A stretch of DNA of 64,000 nt, from NCBI RefSeq assembly GCF_005876855.1, contig NZ_QLAE01000003.1, forward strand, positions 124,001 to 188,000. Reading direction: 5' to 3'. Shown here in pieces: positions 30,386-40,349 of this stretch (the first letter of the stretch is position 1; each line of letters begins with the position of its first letter). This DNA comes from Stutzerimonas nosocomialis (GTDB lineage Bacteria > Pseudomonadota > Gammaproteobacteria > Pseudomonadales > Pseudomonadaceae). A program made the translations under genes and the position numbers. Under the pieces are notes generated by a model that ran no database searches, was not told where the DNA came from, and worked only from the letters and a program-made list of their open reading frames with translations.

Positions 30386-31905
30386 GGCCGTACGCCCTGC
30401 TGCAGCGCTTCGAGCATCAGCCCCGCCGTGGCCTTGGCCGAGCCGACAACGCCCGGCACGCCGGCGCCCGGATGGGTGCCGGCGCCGACGACGTAGAGAT
30501 TGGGGATCTTGTCGTCGCGGTTGTGGGGGCGGAACCAGGCGCTCTGGGTGAGGATCGGCTCCAGCGAGAAGGCCGAGCCCAGGTGCGCGTTGAGCTCGTC
30601 GCGAAAATCGTGCGGCGTGAAGATCCGATGGGTCACCAGATCCTCGCGCAACCCCGGCAGGTAGTGGCGCTCCAGGTAGTCGAAGATCCGGTCGCGATAA
30701 CGCGGCCCCTCGACGGCCCAATCGATGTCGGCCGTGCCCAGGTGCGGCACTGGCGCGAGTACGTAGTGGCTGGCGCAGCCTTCGGGCGCGAGCGACGGAT
30801 CGGTCACGCAGGGCGCATGCAGGTAGAGCGAGAAATCGTCGGCCAGCGTCTCGCGCCGGAAAATGTCGTCGATCAGCTCACGATAGCGCGGCCCGAAGCA
30901 GACCGTGTGGTGCTGCAGGTGCGGGTGACGGCGCTTGAGGCCGAAGTGGATGACGAACAGCGACATCGAGAAGCGCTTCTTCGACAACCGCGCCGCCTCC
31001 TGCCGGCCGCGCGGCTCGTGCCTCAGCAGCGCCTTGTAGGTATGCACCACGTCGGCATTGGAGGCGGCGGCATCGGTGTCGAAGCGGCGCCCGTCCTCGG
31101 TGACCACGCCACTCACCCTACCACCCTCAAGGTCGATCCGCGCCACCGGCGCCTCGAGCTCCAGATGCCCACCCAGATCCTGGAACAGCCGCACCATGGC
31201 GTTGACCAGCGCCCCGGTGCCGCCCCGGGGAAACCACACCCCGCCCTGGCGCTCCAGCGCGTGGATCAGGGCATAGATCGACGAGGTTTCGAACGGGTTG
31301 CCGCCCACCAGCAGGGAGTGGAACGACAGCGCCTGGCGCAACTGGTCGTCCTCGATGAAGCGGGCCACCATGCCGTAGACGCTGCGCCAGGCCTGAAGTT
31401 TGGCGAGCTGGGGCCCGGCGTTGATCATGCTGCGAAAGGATAGGAACGGCACGCTGCCGAGCTTGACGTAGCCCTCCTCGTAGACCGCACGCGAATAATC
31501 GAGAAAGCGCCGGTAACCGTCCACGTCGCGCGGGTTCTTCGCGCCGATCTGGCGATCCAGCTCCGCCTGGTCATTGACGTAGTCGAAGCGGTAGCCGTCT
31601 TCCCAGCACAGCCGGTAGAACGGGCTCACCGGGAGCAACTCCACGTAGTCGGCCATGCGCTTGCCCGCCAGGGTGAACAGCTCCTCGAGGGCCGCCGGAT
31701 CGGTGATCACCGTGGGGCCGGCATCGAAGGTGAAACCCTGATCGTGCCAGACGTACGCGCGGCCGCCCGGCTTGTCGCGCTTCTCCAGCACGGTGGTCTG
31801 CACGCCGCCGGCCTGCAGGCGGATCGCCAGGGCCAGGCCGCCGAAGCCGGCGCCGATGACCACCGCGCGCCTGGGCGCGGATCCAACGCGTTCGAATCTA
31901 CTCAT
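30382..31905 (-). CDS. crtI: Phytoene desaturase CrtI
   Basis: Encodes 507 residues with the N-terminal FAD-binding AVVIGAGFGGLALAIRLQ, DKPGGRAYVW and the C-terminal bacterial desaturase signature around YVVGAGTHPGAGVPGVVGSAK. CrtI performs the stepwise desaturations from phytoene to lycopene. Start overlaps the end of crtY by 4 bp (31902-31905). Confidence 0.98.
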   Translation of the reverse strand: MSRFERVGSAPRRAVVIGAGFGGLALAIRLQAGGVQTTVLEKRDKPGGRAYVWHDQGFTFDAGPTVITDPAALEELFTLAGKRMADYVELLPVSPFYRLCWEDGYRFDYVNDQAELDRQIGAKNPRDVDGYRRFLDYSRAVYEEGYVKLGSVPFLSFRSMINAGPQLAKLQAWRSVYGMVARFIEDDQLRQALSFHSLLVGGNPFETSSIYALIHALERQGGVWFPRGGTGALVNAMVRLFQDLGGHLELEAPVARIDLEGGRVSGVVTEDGRRFDTDAAASNADVVHTYKALLRHEPRGRQEAARLSKKRFSMSLFVIHFGLKRRHPHLQHHTVCFGPRYRELIDDIFRRETLADDFSLYLHAPCVTDPSLAPEGCASHYVLAPVPHLGTADIDWAVEGPRYRDRIFDYLERHYLPGLREDLVTHRIFTPHDFRDELNAHLGSAFSLEPILTQSAWFRPHNRDDKIPNLYVVGAGTHPGAGVPGVVGSAKATAGLMLEALQQGVRP

Positions 31906-33071
31906 CGGGAGCCCTTGAGGTGCAGGTTGCCGGCGGCCAGCGCACGCATCGCCTCGCCGACCGGAACCGGAGGTTTGCCGGAAACGATGCGCAGCCGGTC
32001 CCAGGGGGTCAGGCGCGCCGCATAGAAGCGCTGGATCAGCGGCTCGCGCAGCCGGTAGAAACGCTGCATGACCTGCCAGCGACGGTCCGGCCGCCCGGCC
32101 ATGAACAGCATGCGGTTGAGCAGCCGGAAGAACCGGCGTTCACGCCATTGCCGCCGCGCATGCGCGCCGATGGCCGCGCACAGCTCGGCACTGGCCCAGC
32201 GGTCGAGCGCGAGCAGGTGGTCGGCCAGGCGCACCGCATCGGGGAGCGAATAGCCGGTGGTCGGATGAAACAGGCCGGCCGACAGGCCGCTCAGGGGCAC
32301 GCCGTTGGCCTCGCGCCAGAACGCCTCCATGTCCCCCGACAGCACGATGGGCAGCACGCCCTGCTCTTCCCGCTCGATCCCGCTGATGCGCCAGCCCTGG
32401 GCAGCGGCGTAAGCGGCGATGTTGTCGCGCAGGGCTTCGGGCGCGACCGCCTCGCCGTCGGCGTAGTAGGTGTCCTCGATCAGCAGGCGGTCGGCGGCAA
32501 GCGGCAGCACGTAGATGAACCGGTAGCCGTCGTGCTGGGCCACGCTCGCGTCCATCAGGATCGGCCCGCCCAGGCCATGGGGCGCGGCGAGTCGCACCTC
32601 CTGGCCGAGAAATTTCTGAAAGCCCAGGGCCAGATGACGGCTGCGGCGCACGCCCCGGCCGTCGATCACCGCGGGCGCCCTCAGCACCTCGCCGCCCGCC
32701 AGCACCACCCGCTGCGGCTCCACCGTTGCCACCTCGGCATCGAGGCGCACGGCATCGCCCAACCGCTCCGTCAGGCACCGATGGAACTGGCCGGACAGCA
32801 GCGAGGCATAGCCGCTGCGCAGCGCTCGCCGCAGCTGGGGAAAGATGACCCGGTAGTGATCCCAGCGCTGCGAGACCAGTGGGGCGATCCAGGCATGCTG
32901 GGCTGCGCTCAGGTCATGCTCATGAAACGACCAGGTGTGATTGCCGCCGAGCACCGGACCCTGTTCGAGGAGCAACACCCGCAGCCCCGGCCGTGCCTCG
33001 TGCAGCCGCCAGGCGAGCAGGCCGTTCGCCAGGCCGCCACCGACGAGGATGAGGTCGGCATCAAAGGTCAT
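31902..33071 (-). CDS. crtY: Lycopene beta-cyclase CrtY
   Basis: Encodes 389 residues from ATG 33071 (GTG 33077 would add two). N-terminal dinucleotide motif LILVGGGLANGLLAWRL and the GGNHTWSFHE segment are typical of the CrtY-type cyclase, which closes both ends of lycopene to give beta-carotene. FYVLP-like FIYVLPLAADRLLIEDTYY is also conserved. A GAGGGG site lies seven bases before the ATG, inside the end of crtX, with which it overlaps by 11 bp. Confidence 0.97.
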   Translation of the reverse strand: MTFDADLILVGGGLANGLLAWRLHEARPGLRVLLLEQGPVLGGNHTWSFHEHDLSAAQHAWIAPLVSQRWDHYRVIFPQLRRALRSGYASLLSGQFHRCLTERLGDAVRLDAEVATVEPQRVVLAGGEVLRAPAVIDGRGVRRSRHLALGFQKFLGQEVRLAAPHGLGGPILMDASVAQHDGYRFIYVLPLAADRLLIEDTYYADGEAVAPEALRDNIAAYAAAQGWRISGIEREEQGVLPIVLSGDMEAFWREANGVPLSGLSAGLFHPTTGYSLPDAVRLADHLLALDRWASAELCAAIGAHARRQWRERRFFRLLNRMLFMAGRPDRRWQVMQRFYRLREPLIQRFYAARLTPWDRLRIVSGKPPVPVGEAMRALAAGNLHLKGSR

Positions 33072-34350
33072 CGACACCCCTCACCAGCGGCCGGTTGCGC
33101 CTGACCGCCGCTTCGATCAGATCAGCGGCGCGCGGCGCACCGCCGGACAGCCGAACGTCGCGCCCCAGAGCGCCGGCACGCTCGCGAAAGCCCGGCTCGC
33201 CCAGCAGCCGCGACAGGGCGCTGCAAAGGCTGCGACCGCGGGCGAGCCGATGGTTCAGGCGCAGGCCGACGCCCGTGTATTCGACCCGCGCGGCCACGCC
33301 GGGCTGGTCGAAGGCGATCGGCAGCGCCAGCACCGGAACGCCGGCTTCCAGCGCATCGAGCACGGTATTGAGCCCGGCGTGGGTGATCACCGCCTGGGCG
33401 TTGGCCAACACCGCGCGCTGCGGCGCGAAGTCCGTCACCCAGGTCGCGCCGTCCTGGTACAGCCGCTGCTCCTGGCGGCCGTCCAGCCCGCCGCAGTGGG
33501 CCAGCAGCAACTGCACGTCAAGCTCACGACAGGCCCTGGCGATGCGCTGGAACAACCCGAAACGGTGCCCCTGGAGGGTGCCGAGGGACGCGAACACGAA
33601 GGGCCGGCGCGCTTCGATGGGCACGTTCAACGGCGGCTCGTCCCGCAGCGGCAGGCGCAGCGGGCCCACCGCATGGACATGATCCGGCAGCGCCTGGCGG
33701 GGAAAATCGAAGCCGGCCGGTGTCTGGCTTATCTGCAGCAAGGGCGAGAGGCATTCGCTGAGGGTCTGGCGCGGCACCAGGCCGAACGCTTCGGCGTGGG
33801 CCGCGATCACGTCGCCGTGGGGCCGCATCATCCAGTCGTAGACTCGGGCGCTGTGCAGGTTGAGCTGCTCGCCCCAGGGCGTCGCCTGGTAGCGCCAGGG
33901 CATCACCGGCAACGGCACCCGCGGCTCGCGGTTGAACGGCAGCGCGCAGGCGACCGAGACATAGGGCAAGCCCAGCGATTCGGCCACCAGCGCGCCGGCG
34001 GGCTCCATCTGGTCGGCGATCACCGCCTCCACGCCCAGGCTCGACAGCACCAGCGGCGCTTCGCGGCAGAGCATGTCGGTCGCGGTCGCCAGGTCGGCGA
34101 TCACCCTCTTGAGTCCCCATGGCCCGCCGGGGTTGGCGGCACGGGATATGATCGCCCGCATCGAACCGGGCGGATGGCTGGCGGCACCCACCGCGGCGAA
34201 CTGCAGTCCGGGATGACTCAGGGCAGCGCGAACGTCGGCCTGCTGGATGAAGGTCAGCCGGTGCCCGCGCCCGATCAGTTCGCAGGAAATCGCTTCGAGG
34301 GCGCGCAGATGGCTGTGAAAAGGAGGCGCGATGACGGCGAAATGCGTCAT
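33061..34350 (-). CDS. crtX: Zeaxanthin glucosyltransferase CrtX
   Basis: Encodes 429 residues of a GT1-type glycosyltransferase. The N-terminus [19 protein letters not shown] and the C-terminal nucleotide-sugar motif [29 protein letters not shown] are characteristic of CrtX from Pantoea-type clusters. It transfers glucose from UDP-glucose to the hydroxyl groups of zeaxanthin. The ATG at 34350 overlaps the stop of the isomerase gene upstream (ATGA). Confidence 0.96.
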   Translation of the reverse strand: MTHFAVIAPPFHSHLRALEAISCELIGRGHRLTFIQQADVRAALSHPGLQFAAVGAASHPPGSMRAIISRAANPGGPWGLKRVIADLATATDMLCREAPLVLSSLGVEAVIADQMEPAGALVAESLGLPYVSVACALPFNREPRVPLPVMPWRYQATPWGEQLNLHSARVYDWMMRPHGDVIAAHAEAFGLVPRQTLSECLSPLLQISQTPAGFDFPRQALPDHVHAVGPLRLPLRDEPPLNVPIEARRPFVFASLGTLQGHRFGLFQRIARACRELDVQLLLAHCGGLDGRQEQRLYQDGATWVTDFAPQRAVLANAQAVITHAGLNTVLDALEAGVPVLALPIAFDQPGVAARVEYTGVGLRLNHRLARGRSLCSALSRLLGEPGFRERAGALGRDVRLSGGAPRAADLIEAAVRRNRPLVRGVDDL

Positions 34351-35387
34351 CGCGCACCATCGGTCAGCAGCGGCGCTCGGGACAGCGCGGCCAGGTTCGC
34401 CGAACCGGTGCAGAAACAGGCCACGCGCAGCTGCTGGATCAGCACCTGGAAGTGCTCGATGACCGCCTCGGGGCCAAGCAGCGCGGCATCCAGGACTCCG
34501 GCGGCCTGGCCGACCAGGTTGGCCCCCAGACGAATCGCCTTGGCCGCATCGACGCCATCGCGAATGCCGCCGGAGGCGATCAGCGTCGTTCCCGGACACT
34601 CCTGACGCACCCGTTGCAGCGCCAGCGCAGTGGGAATTCCCCAGCCCGCGAACGCCTGGGCGATCGCCCGCTGTTGCGGGTCGGCGGCGCGCTCGGCCTC
34701 CACGGCCGCCCAGCTGGTGCCGCCGGCCCCGGCGATGTCGAGCACCGACACCCCGGCCTCGACCAGCTGCCGCGCCACCCGGGGCGACAGCCCGGCGCCC
34801 ACCTCCTTCACCACCAGGGGCACGTCGAGCTTGGCGGCCAGCCGCTTGATGGCAGACAGCACGCCGCGCCAGTCGCGGTCTCCACCCTGCTGAACGGCCT
34901 CCTGCAACGGGTTGAGATGAATGATCAGCGCATCGGCCTCGATCATCCCGACCGCGCGGCGCGCCTGGTCCAGGCCATAGCCGGCCACCAGCTGCGCGGC
35001 GCCGATGTTGGCGAGCAGCGGCACGCTCGGCGCCAGCTGACGCAGGTGTCGGGTCAGCCCCTGGTCGGCCTCGGTTTCCAGCGCGATGCGCTGCGAGCCG
35101 ACCGCCAGCGCTATCCCCAACGTCTCGGCGGCCACCGCCAGGCTATGGTTGATCTGGACGGCACGCGCCGCGCCGCCGGTCATCGAGCTGATCAGCAGCG
35201 GCGCCGCCAGTCGGCGACCGAGCAGCGAGGCGCCGAGATCCACCTGATCCAGATGCAATTCCGGCAGCGCGCAGTGCTCGAACGCCACCCCGTCGAAGCC
35301 GGTCGAGGCCACCCGACGCGCCCGCAGCGGGTCGAGCACGATATCGAGATGGTCGTTCTTGCGTGTCGCCAGAAGCTCTTCGTTCAT
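34347..35387 (-). CDS. fni: Type 2 isopentenyl-diphosphate delta-isomerase (Fni/Idi-2)
   Basis: Encodes 346 residues of the FMN-dependent type 2 isomerase. Family marks are [10 protein letters not shown] at the N-terminus, [17 protein letters not shown], the NIGAAQL strand, [10 protein letters not shown] and GAGGTSW. It interconverts IPP and DMAPP, supplying prenyl precursors for CrtE. GGAG lies six bases before the ATG at 35387; an earlier in-frame ATG at 35405 is unlikely. First gene of the minus-strand crt operon, divergent from crtE. Confidence 0.97.
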   Translation of the reverse strand: MNEELLATRKNDHLDIVLDPLRARRVASTGFDGVAFEHCALPELHLDQVDLGASLLGRRLAAPLLISSMTGGAARAVQINHSLAVAAETLGIALAVGSQRIALETEADQGLTRHLRQLAPSVPLLANIGAAQLVAGYGLDQARRAVGMIEADALIIHLNPLQEAVQQGGDRDWRGVLSAIKRLAAKLDVPLVVKEVGAGLSPRVARQLVEAGVSVLDIAGAGGTSWAAVEAERAADPQQRAIAQAFAGWGIPTALALQRVRQECPGTTLIASGGIRDGVDAAKAIRLGANLVGQAAGVLDAALLGPEAVIEHFQVLIQQLRVACFCTGSANLAALSRAPLLTDGAR

Positions 35388-35446
35388 GGTCCGCTCCCAG
35401 TCCACTGACCTAATGTTGACGTTCGAGGTCTCTAATGGTGCCGATA

Positions 35447-35465
35447 CTTGTACAGCCTGTACAAG
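35447..35465. promoter_or_regulatory. Perfect 9-1-9 palindrome between fni and crtE
   Basis: CTTGTACAGCCTGTACAAG is a perfect inverted repeat of nine bases around one central C. It lies 60 bp before the fni ATG and 42 bp before the crtE ATG, in the only intergenic space of the divergent crt operons. Its position and symmetry suggest an operator for a dimeric regulator controlling both directions. No carotenoid regulator gene is present in the window. Clear -35/-10 pairs are not obvious. Confidence 0.65.
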
Positions 35466-35506
35466 ATATCAGGCTCACTGCGGTCATCCACCGGGAGGCG
35501 TATCCA

Positions 35507-36406
35507 ATGGCACTGTCTGTTTCAGACCCGCATCCGGATTTCAGGCAAGCCCTCGGAGCGCTCCGTACCCGTGTCGATACCCGGCTCGGCGAGCTGCTGC
35601 CCAGCCCGACGCACCCGCAGGATTCCATTGCCGCCGCCATGCGCGAAGGCGCTCTGGCACCCGGCAAACGGATACGCCCACTGCTGTTGCTGCTCGCCCT
35701 GCAGGACCTCGACCAGCTCGACGAAGGCGCCTTCGATGTCGCCTGCGCGCTGGAAATGATCCACGCCGCCTCCCTGTTTCTGGACGACATGCCCTGCATG
35801 GACGACGCCAGCCTGCGCCGCGGTCGGCCGACCATCCATGTACAGTTCGGTGAAGACGTCGCGATCCTTGCGGCCGTCGCCCTGCTCAGCCATGCCTTCA
35901 GCGTAGCGGCCTGCGCGCCGGGCGTCGCACATCCGGTGCGGACGCGGATGGTTTGCCTGCTGTCCCAGGCGATAGGCCCCCAAGGCCTGGTGCGCGGCCA
36001 GTACGTCGACCTGCGCGAGGGGCGCCAGCAGCGCTCGCTGGACGCCATCGCCAGCGCCAACCAGCTCAAGACCGGCTCGCTGTTCACCGCTGCCGTGGAA
36101 ATAGCGGCGCTGCTGGGTCGCTGCGATGCCCTGCAGCGCAAGCTGCTGTTCGGCTTCGCGGTCGAACTGGGGCACGCCTTCCAGCTGCTCGACGACCTCG
36201 ACGACAGCCTGGGCAGCCATCAGACCGGCAAGGACAGCGGCAAGGACGAAGGCAAGTCCACCGTCGTGTCCCTGCTCGGCGCCGACCACACCCGCCAGCG
36301 TCTGAAGGAGCACCTCCACCGCGCCGAAGGCCAGCTGGCGCGACTGGGCCTGGCCGGCGGATGGTTGCATCAGCTGCTCGAATGCCTGTTCGCGCGGGCG
36401 CGCTGA
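35507..36406 (+). CDS. crtE: Geranylgeranyl diphosphate synthase CrtE
   Basis: Encodes 299 residues from ATG 35507, which has GGGAGG eight bases upstream; the frame is open back to 35435 but that codon lies before the palindrome. The first aspartate-rich motif (FLDDMPCMDD) and the second (QLLDDLDDSLG) that bind prenyl diphosphate and Mg are present, plus GKRIRPLLLLL. It makes GGPP from FPP or shorter substrates with IPP. In Pantoea clusters crtE leads the same operon as crtX; here it is flipped and divergent. Confidence 0.96.
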   Translation: MALSVSDPHPDFRQALGALRTRVDTRLGELLPSPTHPQDSIAAAMREGALAPGKRIRPLLLLLALQDLDQLDEGAFDVACALEMIHAASLFLDDMPCMDDASLRRGRPTIHVQFGEDVAILAAVALLSHAFSVAACAPGVAHPVRTRMVCLLSQAIGPQGLVRGQYVDLREGRQQRSLDAIASANQLKTGSLFTAAVEIAALLGRCDALQRKLLFGFAVELGHAFQLLDDLDDSLGSHQTGKDSGKDEGKSTVVSLLGADHTRQRLKEHLHRAEGQLARLGLAGGWLHQLLECLFARAR

Positions 36407-36512
36407 GCCATCACGCCGCCCGTGTTAGACCTTCATCAGTGCAATGGATGGAGCTAGGAGGCGCGCGGCCCCCTCCTTAGACTCGGGCGCACAAGAAAAC
36501 CGAGGTGCCCCC

Positions 36513-38315
36513 ATGTCCGAGACCCTGCTCAGCTCGCGCAACCTGGCGTTCGAACTCTACGAAGTGCTCGATGCCGAAGCGCTGACCCAACGCCCGCGCT
36601 ACGCCGACCACAACCGCGAGACCTTCGACGCCGCGCTGTCGACCGCCCGCGGCATCGCCGAGAAGTTCTACGCCCCGCACAACCGCAAGGCCGACGAGAA
36701 CGAACCGATCTACAAGGACGGCGAAGCCATTCTTATCCCCGAGGTCAAGCCCGCGGTCGACGCCTTCATCGAGGCCGGCTTCCTCAACGCCTCGCGCCGC
36801 TTCGAGGACGGCGGCATGCAGCTGCCGAACCTGCTGGCGCGGGCCTGCTTCGCCCATTTCCAGGCGGCCAACGTCGGCACCTCCTCCTACGCCATGCTGT
36901 CGATGGGCGCCTCGCACCTGATCGAGGCGTTCGGCAGCGAGGAGCAGAAGCAACGCTTCCTGCAGCCGATGATCGAGGGTCGCTTCTTCGGCACCATGGC
37001 GCTGACCGAGCCGCACGCCGGCTCCTCGCTGTCGGACCTGCGCACCCGTGCCGAGCCGGCCGGCGATGGCAGCTACCGGCTCAAGGGCAACAAGATCTTC
37101 ATTTCCGGCGGCGACCACGCGCTGTCGGAGAACATCGTGCACATGGTGCTGGCCAAGCTGCCGGACGCCCCGCCCGGGGTTAAGGGCATCAGCCTGTTCA
37201 TCGTGCCCAAGTTCCTGGTCAACGACGACGGCAGCCTCGGCCCGCGCAACGACGTGCTGCTGGCCGGGCTGTTCCACAAGATGGGCTGGCGCGGCACCAC
37301 CTCCACGGCGTTGAACTTCGGCGACAACGGCCAGTGCGTCGGCTACCTCGTCGGCGAGCCGCACAAGGGCCTGTCGTACATGTTCCAGATGATGAACGAC
37401 GCGCGTATCGGTGTCGGCATGGGCGCGATCATGCTCGGCTACGCCGGCTACCTCTATTCGCTCGAATATGCCCGCGAACGCCCGCAGGGCCGGCTGCCGG
37501 ACGGCAAGGACCCGAGCTCGGCCCAGGTGCCGATCGTCCAGCACACCGACGTCAAGCGCATGCTGCTGATGCAGAAGGCTTACGTAGAAGGCGCCTTCGA
37601 CCTGGGGCTGTACGCCGCGCGGCTGGTCGACGACCAGCTCACCGCCGAAGCCGAGGAAACCCGGCAGAACGCCCATGAGCTGCTCGACCTGCTGACCCCG
37701 ATCGTCAAGTCCTGGCCGTCGGAGTTCTGCCTGAAGGCCAACGAACTGGCGATCCAGGTGCTCGGCGGCCACGGCTACACCCGCGAATACCCGGTCGAGC
37801 AGTACTACCGCGACAACCGCCTGAACCCGATCCACGAGGGCACCCACGGCATCCAGTCCCTCGACCTGCTCGGCCGCAAGCTGACGCAGAACGGCGGTCG
37901 TGGCCTGCGCCACCTGCTCGCGCTGATCCGCCAGACCTGCGAACAGGCACGCCAGTACGATTCGCTGACACCGCTGCGCGAGCCGCTGCAGGCGCTGCTG
38001 GCCCGCCTGGTGCCGATCAGCCAGGGCCTGCTCGGCGACCTGGTAGGCGGCAAGGTCAACCTGGCGCTGGCCAACTCGGCGCTCTACCTCAAGGTGTTCG
38101 GCCACACGGTGATCGGCTGGCGCTGGCTGGAGCAGGCGATCCGCGCCGAGCAGGGCCTGGCCCGTGGCAACGCGGCCGACGGCGACTTCTACCGGGGCAA
38201 GCTGCAGGCCGCGCGCTTCTTCCTGACCTGGGAGATTCCCGGTTGCCATCCCGACCTCGACCTGCTCGAGGCCCGCGACACCACCACGCTCGACATGCAG
38301 GACAGCTGGTTCTGA
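36513..38315 (+). CDS. Acyl-CoA dehydrogenase (long form, with extra C-terminal domain)
   Basis: Encodes 600 residues. It carries the flavoprotein dehydrogenase core: TMALTEPHAGSSLSDLRTRA (FAD site), GNKIFISGG, RIGVGMGA, the LGGHGYTREYPVEQYYRD region and HEGTHGIQSLDL containing the likely catalytic base. The last ~130 residues match the extra domain of the 600-residue bacterial FadE-like enzymes. It oxidises acyl-CoA esters to enoyl-CoA with electrons going to ETF. The start at 36513 follows a GAGGTG site. No other beta-oxidation genes are adjacent. Confidence 0.93.
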   Translation: MSETLLSSRNLAFELYEVLDAEALTQRPRYADHNRETFDAALSTARGIAEKFYAPHNRKADENEPIYKDGEAILIPEVKPAVDAFIEAGFLNASRRFEDGGMQLPNLLARACFAHFQAANVGTSSYAMLSMGASHLIEAFGSEEQKQRFLQPMIEGRFFGTMALTEPHAGSSLSDLRTRAEPAGDGSYRLKGNKIFISGGDHALSENIVHMVLAKLPDAPPGVKGISLFIVPKFLVNDDGSLGPRNDVLLAGLFHKMGWRGTTSTALNFGDNGQCVGYLVGEPHKGLSYMFQMMNDARIGVGMGAIMLGYAGYLYSLEYARERPQGRLPDGKDPSSAQVPIVQHTDVKRMLLMQKAYVEGAFDLGLYAARLVDDQLTAEAEETRQNAHELLDLLTPIVKSWPSEFCLKANELAIQVLGGHGYTREYPVEQYYRDNRLNPIHEGTHGIQSLDLLGRKLTQNGGRGLRHLLALIRQTCEQARQYDSLTPLREPLQALLARLVPISQGLLGDLVGGKVNLALANSALYLKVFGHTVIGWRWLEQAIRAEQGLARGNAADGDFYRGKLQAARFFLTWEIPGCHPDLDLLEARDTTTLDMQDSWF

Positions 38316-38362
38316 CCGCCGCCGCGGCGCACCGCCCGTCTTTTTTACGGCTTTGAGATCGA

Positions 38363-38389
38363 CGCCCCTCCGCTGAGGGGCGCTTTTTT
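38363..38389 (+). terminator. Rho-independent terminator after the acyl-CoA dehydrogenase gene
   Basis: CGCCCCTC (38363-38370), loop CGCT and GAGGGGCG (38375-38382), followed by CTTTTTT, form a strong terminator 48 bp after the stop. Confidence 0.9.
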
Positions 38390-38472
38390 GACAGGCTGTG
38401 AAATCATCAGGTTAGAATCGATGGCATGCGCCCTGCATATCCGCCCGGGCGCACCTGCCCTGGAGAGCTCAT

Positions 38473-40218
38473 TTGGACGTCGGCAACATCAACCACCTGT
38501 TTCTTATCGGTGCCCTGTTGGTTGCTGCAAGCATTCTGATGAGCTCGCTGTCGACCCGCCTCGGCGTACCGATCCTGGTGATCTTCCTCGCGGTCGGCAT
38601 GTTCGCCGGTGTCGACGGCGTCGGCGGCATCGTCTTCGACGACTACCACCTGGCCTTCATCATCAGCAACCTGGCGCTGGCCGTCATCCTGCTCGACGGC
38701 GGCATGCGTACCCGCAAGGCCACCTTCCGCGTCGCCCTCTGGCCGTCGATGTCGCTCGCCACCGTGGGGGTGGCGATCACCGCCGGGCTGACCGGCGTCG
38801 CCGCCGCCTGGCTGTTCGACCTCAGGCTGATCGAAGGGCTGCTGATCGGCGCCATCGTCGGCTCCACCGACGCGGCCGTGGTCTTCAACCTGCTCAACGG
38901 CAAGGGATTGAACGAGCGGGTCGGCTCGACCCTGGAGATCGAGTCGGGCAGCAACGACCCGATGGCGATGTTCCTCACCGTCACCCTGATCGGCATGATC
39001 GCCTCGGGCCACACCAGCTTCAGCTGGTCGGTCTTCCTCAGTCTGTTCCAGCAGTTCGGCATCGGCATCGTGCTGGGCCTGATCGGCGGCTGGCTGCTGC
39101 TCAAGCTGATCAACCGGCTGGACGTGGCCGACGGCCTCTACCCGCTGTTGGCCGTCAGTGGCGGCATCATGATCTACGCGCTGTCCGGCGCGGTGGGCGG
39201 CAGCGGTATCCTCGCGGTCTACGTCTGCGGCCTGCTGCTGGGCAACCGGCCGATCCGCAACCGCCACGGCATCCTGCACATGTTCGACGGCCTGGCCTGG
39301 CTCAGCCAGATCGGCATGTTCCTCGTGCTCGGCCTGTTGCTGACGCCCAGCGATCTGCTGCCCATCGCGGTGCCGGCGCTGCTGCTGTCGCTGTGGATGA
39401 TCTTCTTCGCCAGGCCCCTGTCGGTGTTCATCGGCCTGCTGCCGTTTCGCGGCTTCAACCTGCGCGAACGTGCGTTCATTTCCTGGATCGGGCTGCGCGG
39501 CGCGGTGCCGGTGATCCTCGCGGTGTTCCCGCTGATGGCGGGCCTGGAACACGCGCAACTGTTCTTCAACGTCGCCTTCTTCATCGTGCTGGTCTCGCTG
39601 CTGCTGCAGGGCACGACCCTCGGCTGGGCGGCGCGCAAGGCGAAGGTCGAGGTCCCGCCCTCGCCGATGCCGATCTCGCGCACCGGCCTGCAGGTGCACA
39701 CCACCAGCCAGTGGGAGCTGTTCATCTACCGCCTCAGTGCCAGCAAATGGTGCGTCGGCGCGGCCCTGCGCGAACTGAAGATGCCGCCCGGCACCCGCAT
39801 CGCCGCCCTGTTTCGCGGGCAGGACCTGCTGCACCCCTCCGGCAGCACCCGCCTGCAGGTCAACGACATTCTCTGCGTGATCGGTCACGAAGCCGACCTG
39901 CCCGCCCTGGGCAAGCTGTTCAGCCAGGCCCCGATCCGTGGCCAGGACATGCGCTTTTTCGGTGACTTCATTCTCGAGGGCGAGGCCGAGCTCGGCGCCA
40001 TCGCCGCACTGTACGGGCTCAAGCTCGACGACGCCGACGGCAGCCAGTCGATCGGTACCTTCCTCACCCGTCGCCTGGGCGGCCAGCCGGTGGTGGGCGA
40101 CCACATCGACTGGAACGGCCTGACCTGGACGGTCGCCACGATGGAGGGTGGAGAGGTGCGCAAGGTCGGCCTGAAGTTCCCCGAAGGCAGCAAACCCGGC
40201 CCCACCCTGATGTTCTAG
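38473..40218 (+). CDS. nhaP2: Potassium/proton antiporter NhaP2 (CvrA)
   Basis: Encodes 581 residues from a TTG at 38473 with GGAG eight bases upstream. The first ~400 residues hold 12-13 membrane helices of the CPA1 family, with [14 protein letters not shown] and [12 protein letters not shown] carrying the conserved ND pair. A cytosolic TrkA-C (RCK_C) domain (about 415-490) and a CorC/HlyC-type C-terminal domain (about 495-575) follow. This architecture matches NhaP2, which expels K+ in exchange for protons to maintain cell volume and pH. Confidence 0.94.
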   Translation: MDVGNINHLFLIGALLVAASILMSSLSTRLGVPILVIFLAVGMFAGVDGVGGIVFDDYHLAFIISNLALAVILLDGGMRTRKATFRVALWPSMSLATVGVAITAGLTGVAAAWLFDLRLIEGLLIGAIVGSTDAAVVFNLLNGKGLNERVGSTLEIESGSNDPMAMFLTVTLIGMIASGHTSFSWSVFLSLFQQFGIGIVLGLIGGWLLLKLINRLDVADGLYPLLAVSGGIMIYALSGAVGGSGILAVYVCGLLLGNRPIRNRHGILHMFDGLAWLSQIGMFLVLGLLLTPSDLLPIAVPALLLSLWMIFFARPLSVFIGLLPFRGFNLRERAFISWIGLRGAVPVILAVFPLMAGLEHAQLFFNVAFFIVLVSLLLQGTTLGWAARKAKVEVPPSPMPISRTGLQVHTTSQWELFIYRLSASKWCVGAALRELKMPPGTRIAALFRGQDLLHPSGSTRLQVNDILCVIGHEADLPALGKLFSQAPIRGQDMRFFGDFILEGEAELGAIAALYGLKLDDADGSQSIGTFLTRRLGGQPVVGDHIDWNGLTWTVATMEGGEVRKVGLKFPEGSKPGPTLMF

Positions 40219-40319
40219 CGGGAGAACGCGAGCCACCGCGCAGTTTCGCAAGCCGGGCCGAAGACCGTTCGACGCCTTCGGCACCGCGCGGCTCGCTAGC
40301 CCTTCAAAGCGTAGGTAGA

Positions 40320-40344
40320 CTTCGGCCTTTTCTTTCTGCCGAAG
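40320..40344 (+). repeat. Hairpin immediately before the mscK-like gene
   Basis: CTTCGGC (40320-40326), an 11-base pyrimidine-rich loop and GCCGAAG (40338-40344) form a seven-pair stem ending five bases before the ATG at 40350. It spans the place where a ribosome site would be, and no clear Shine-Dalgarno sequence is seen. The T-rich loop is not a terminator tail. Confidence 0.45.
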
Positions 40345-40349
40345 CGCCT

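Noticed and set aside
36447-36475. AGGAGG...CCTCCT inverted repeat after crtE as a terminator
   Set aside because: The stem is short with an imperfect interior and is not followed by a T-run.
38407-40284. 625-codon minus-strand open frame across nhaP2
   Set aside because: Shadow of a membrane-protein gene: the complement of hydrophobic codons gives the Gln/Asp/His-rich text seen.
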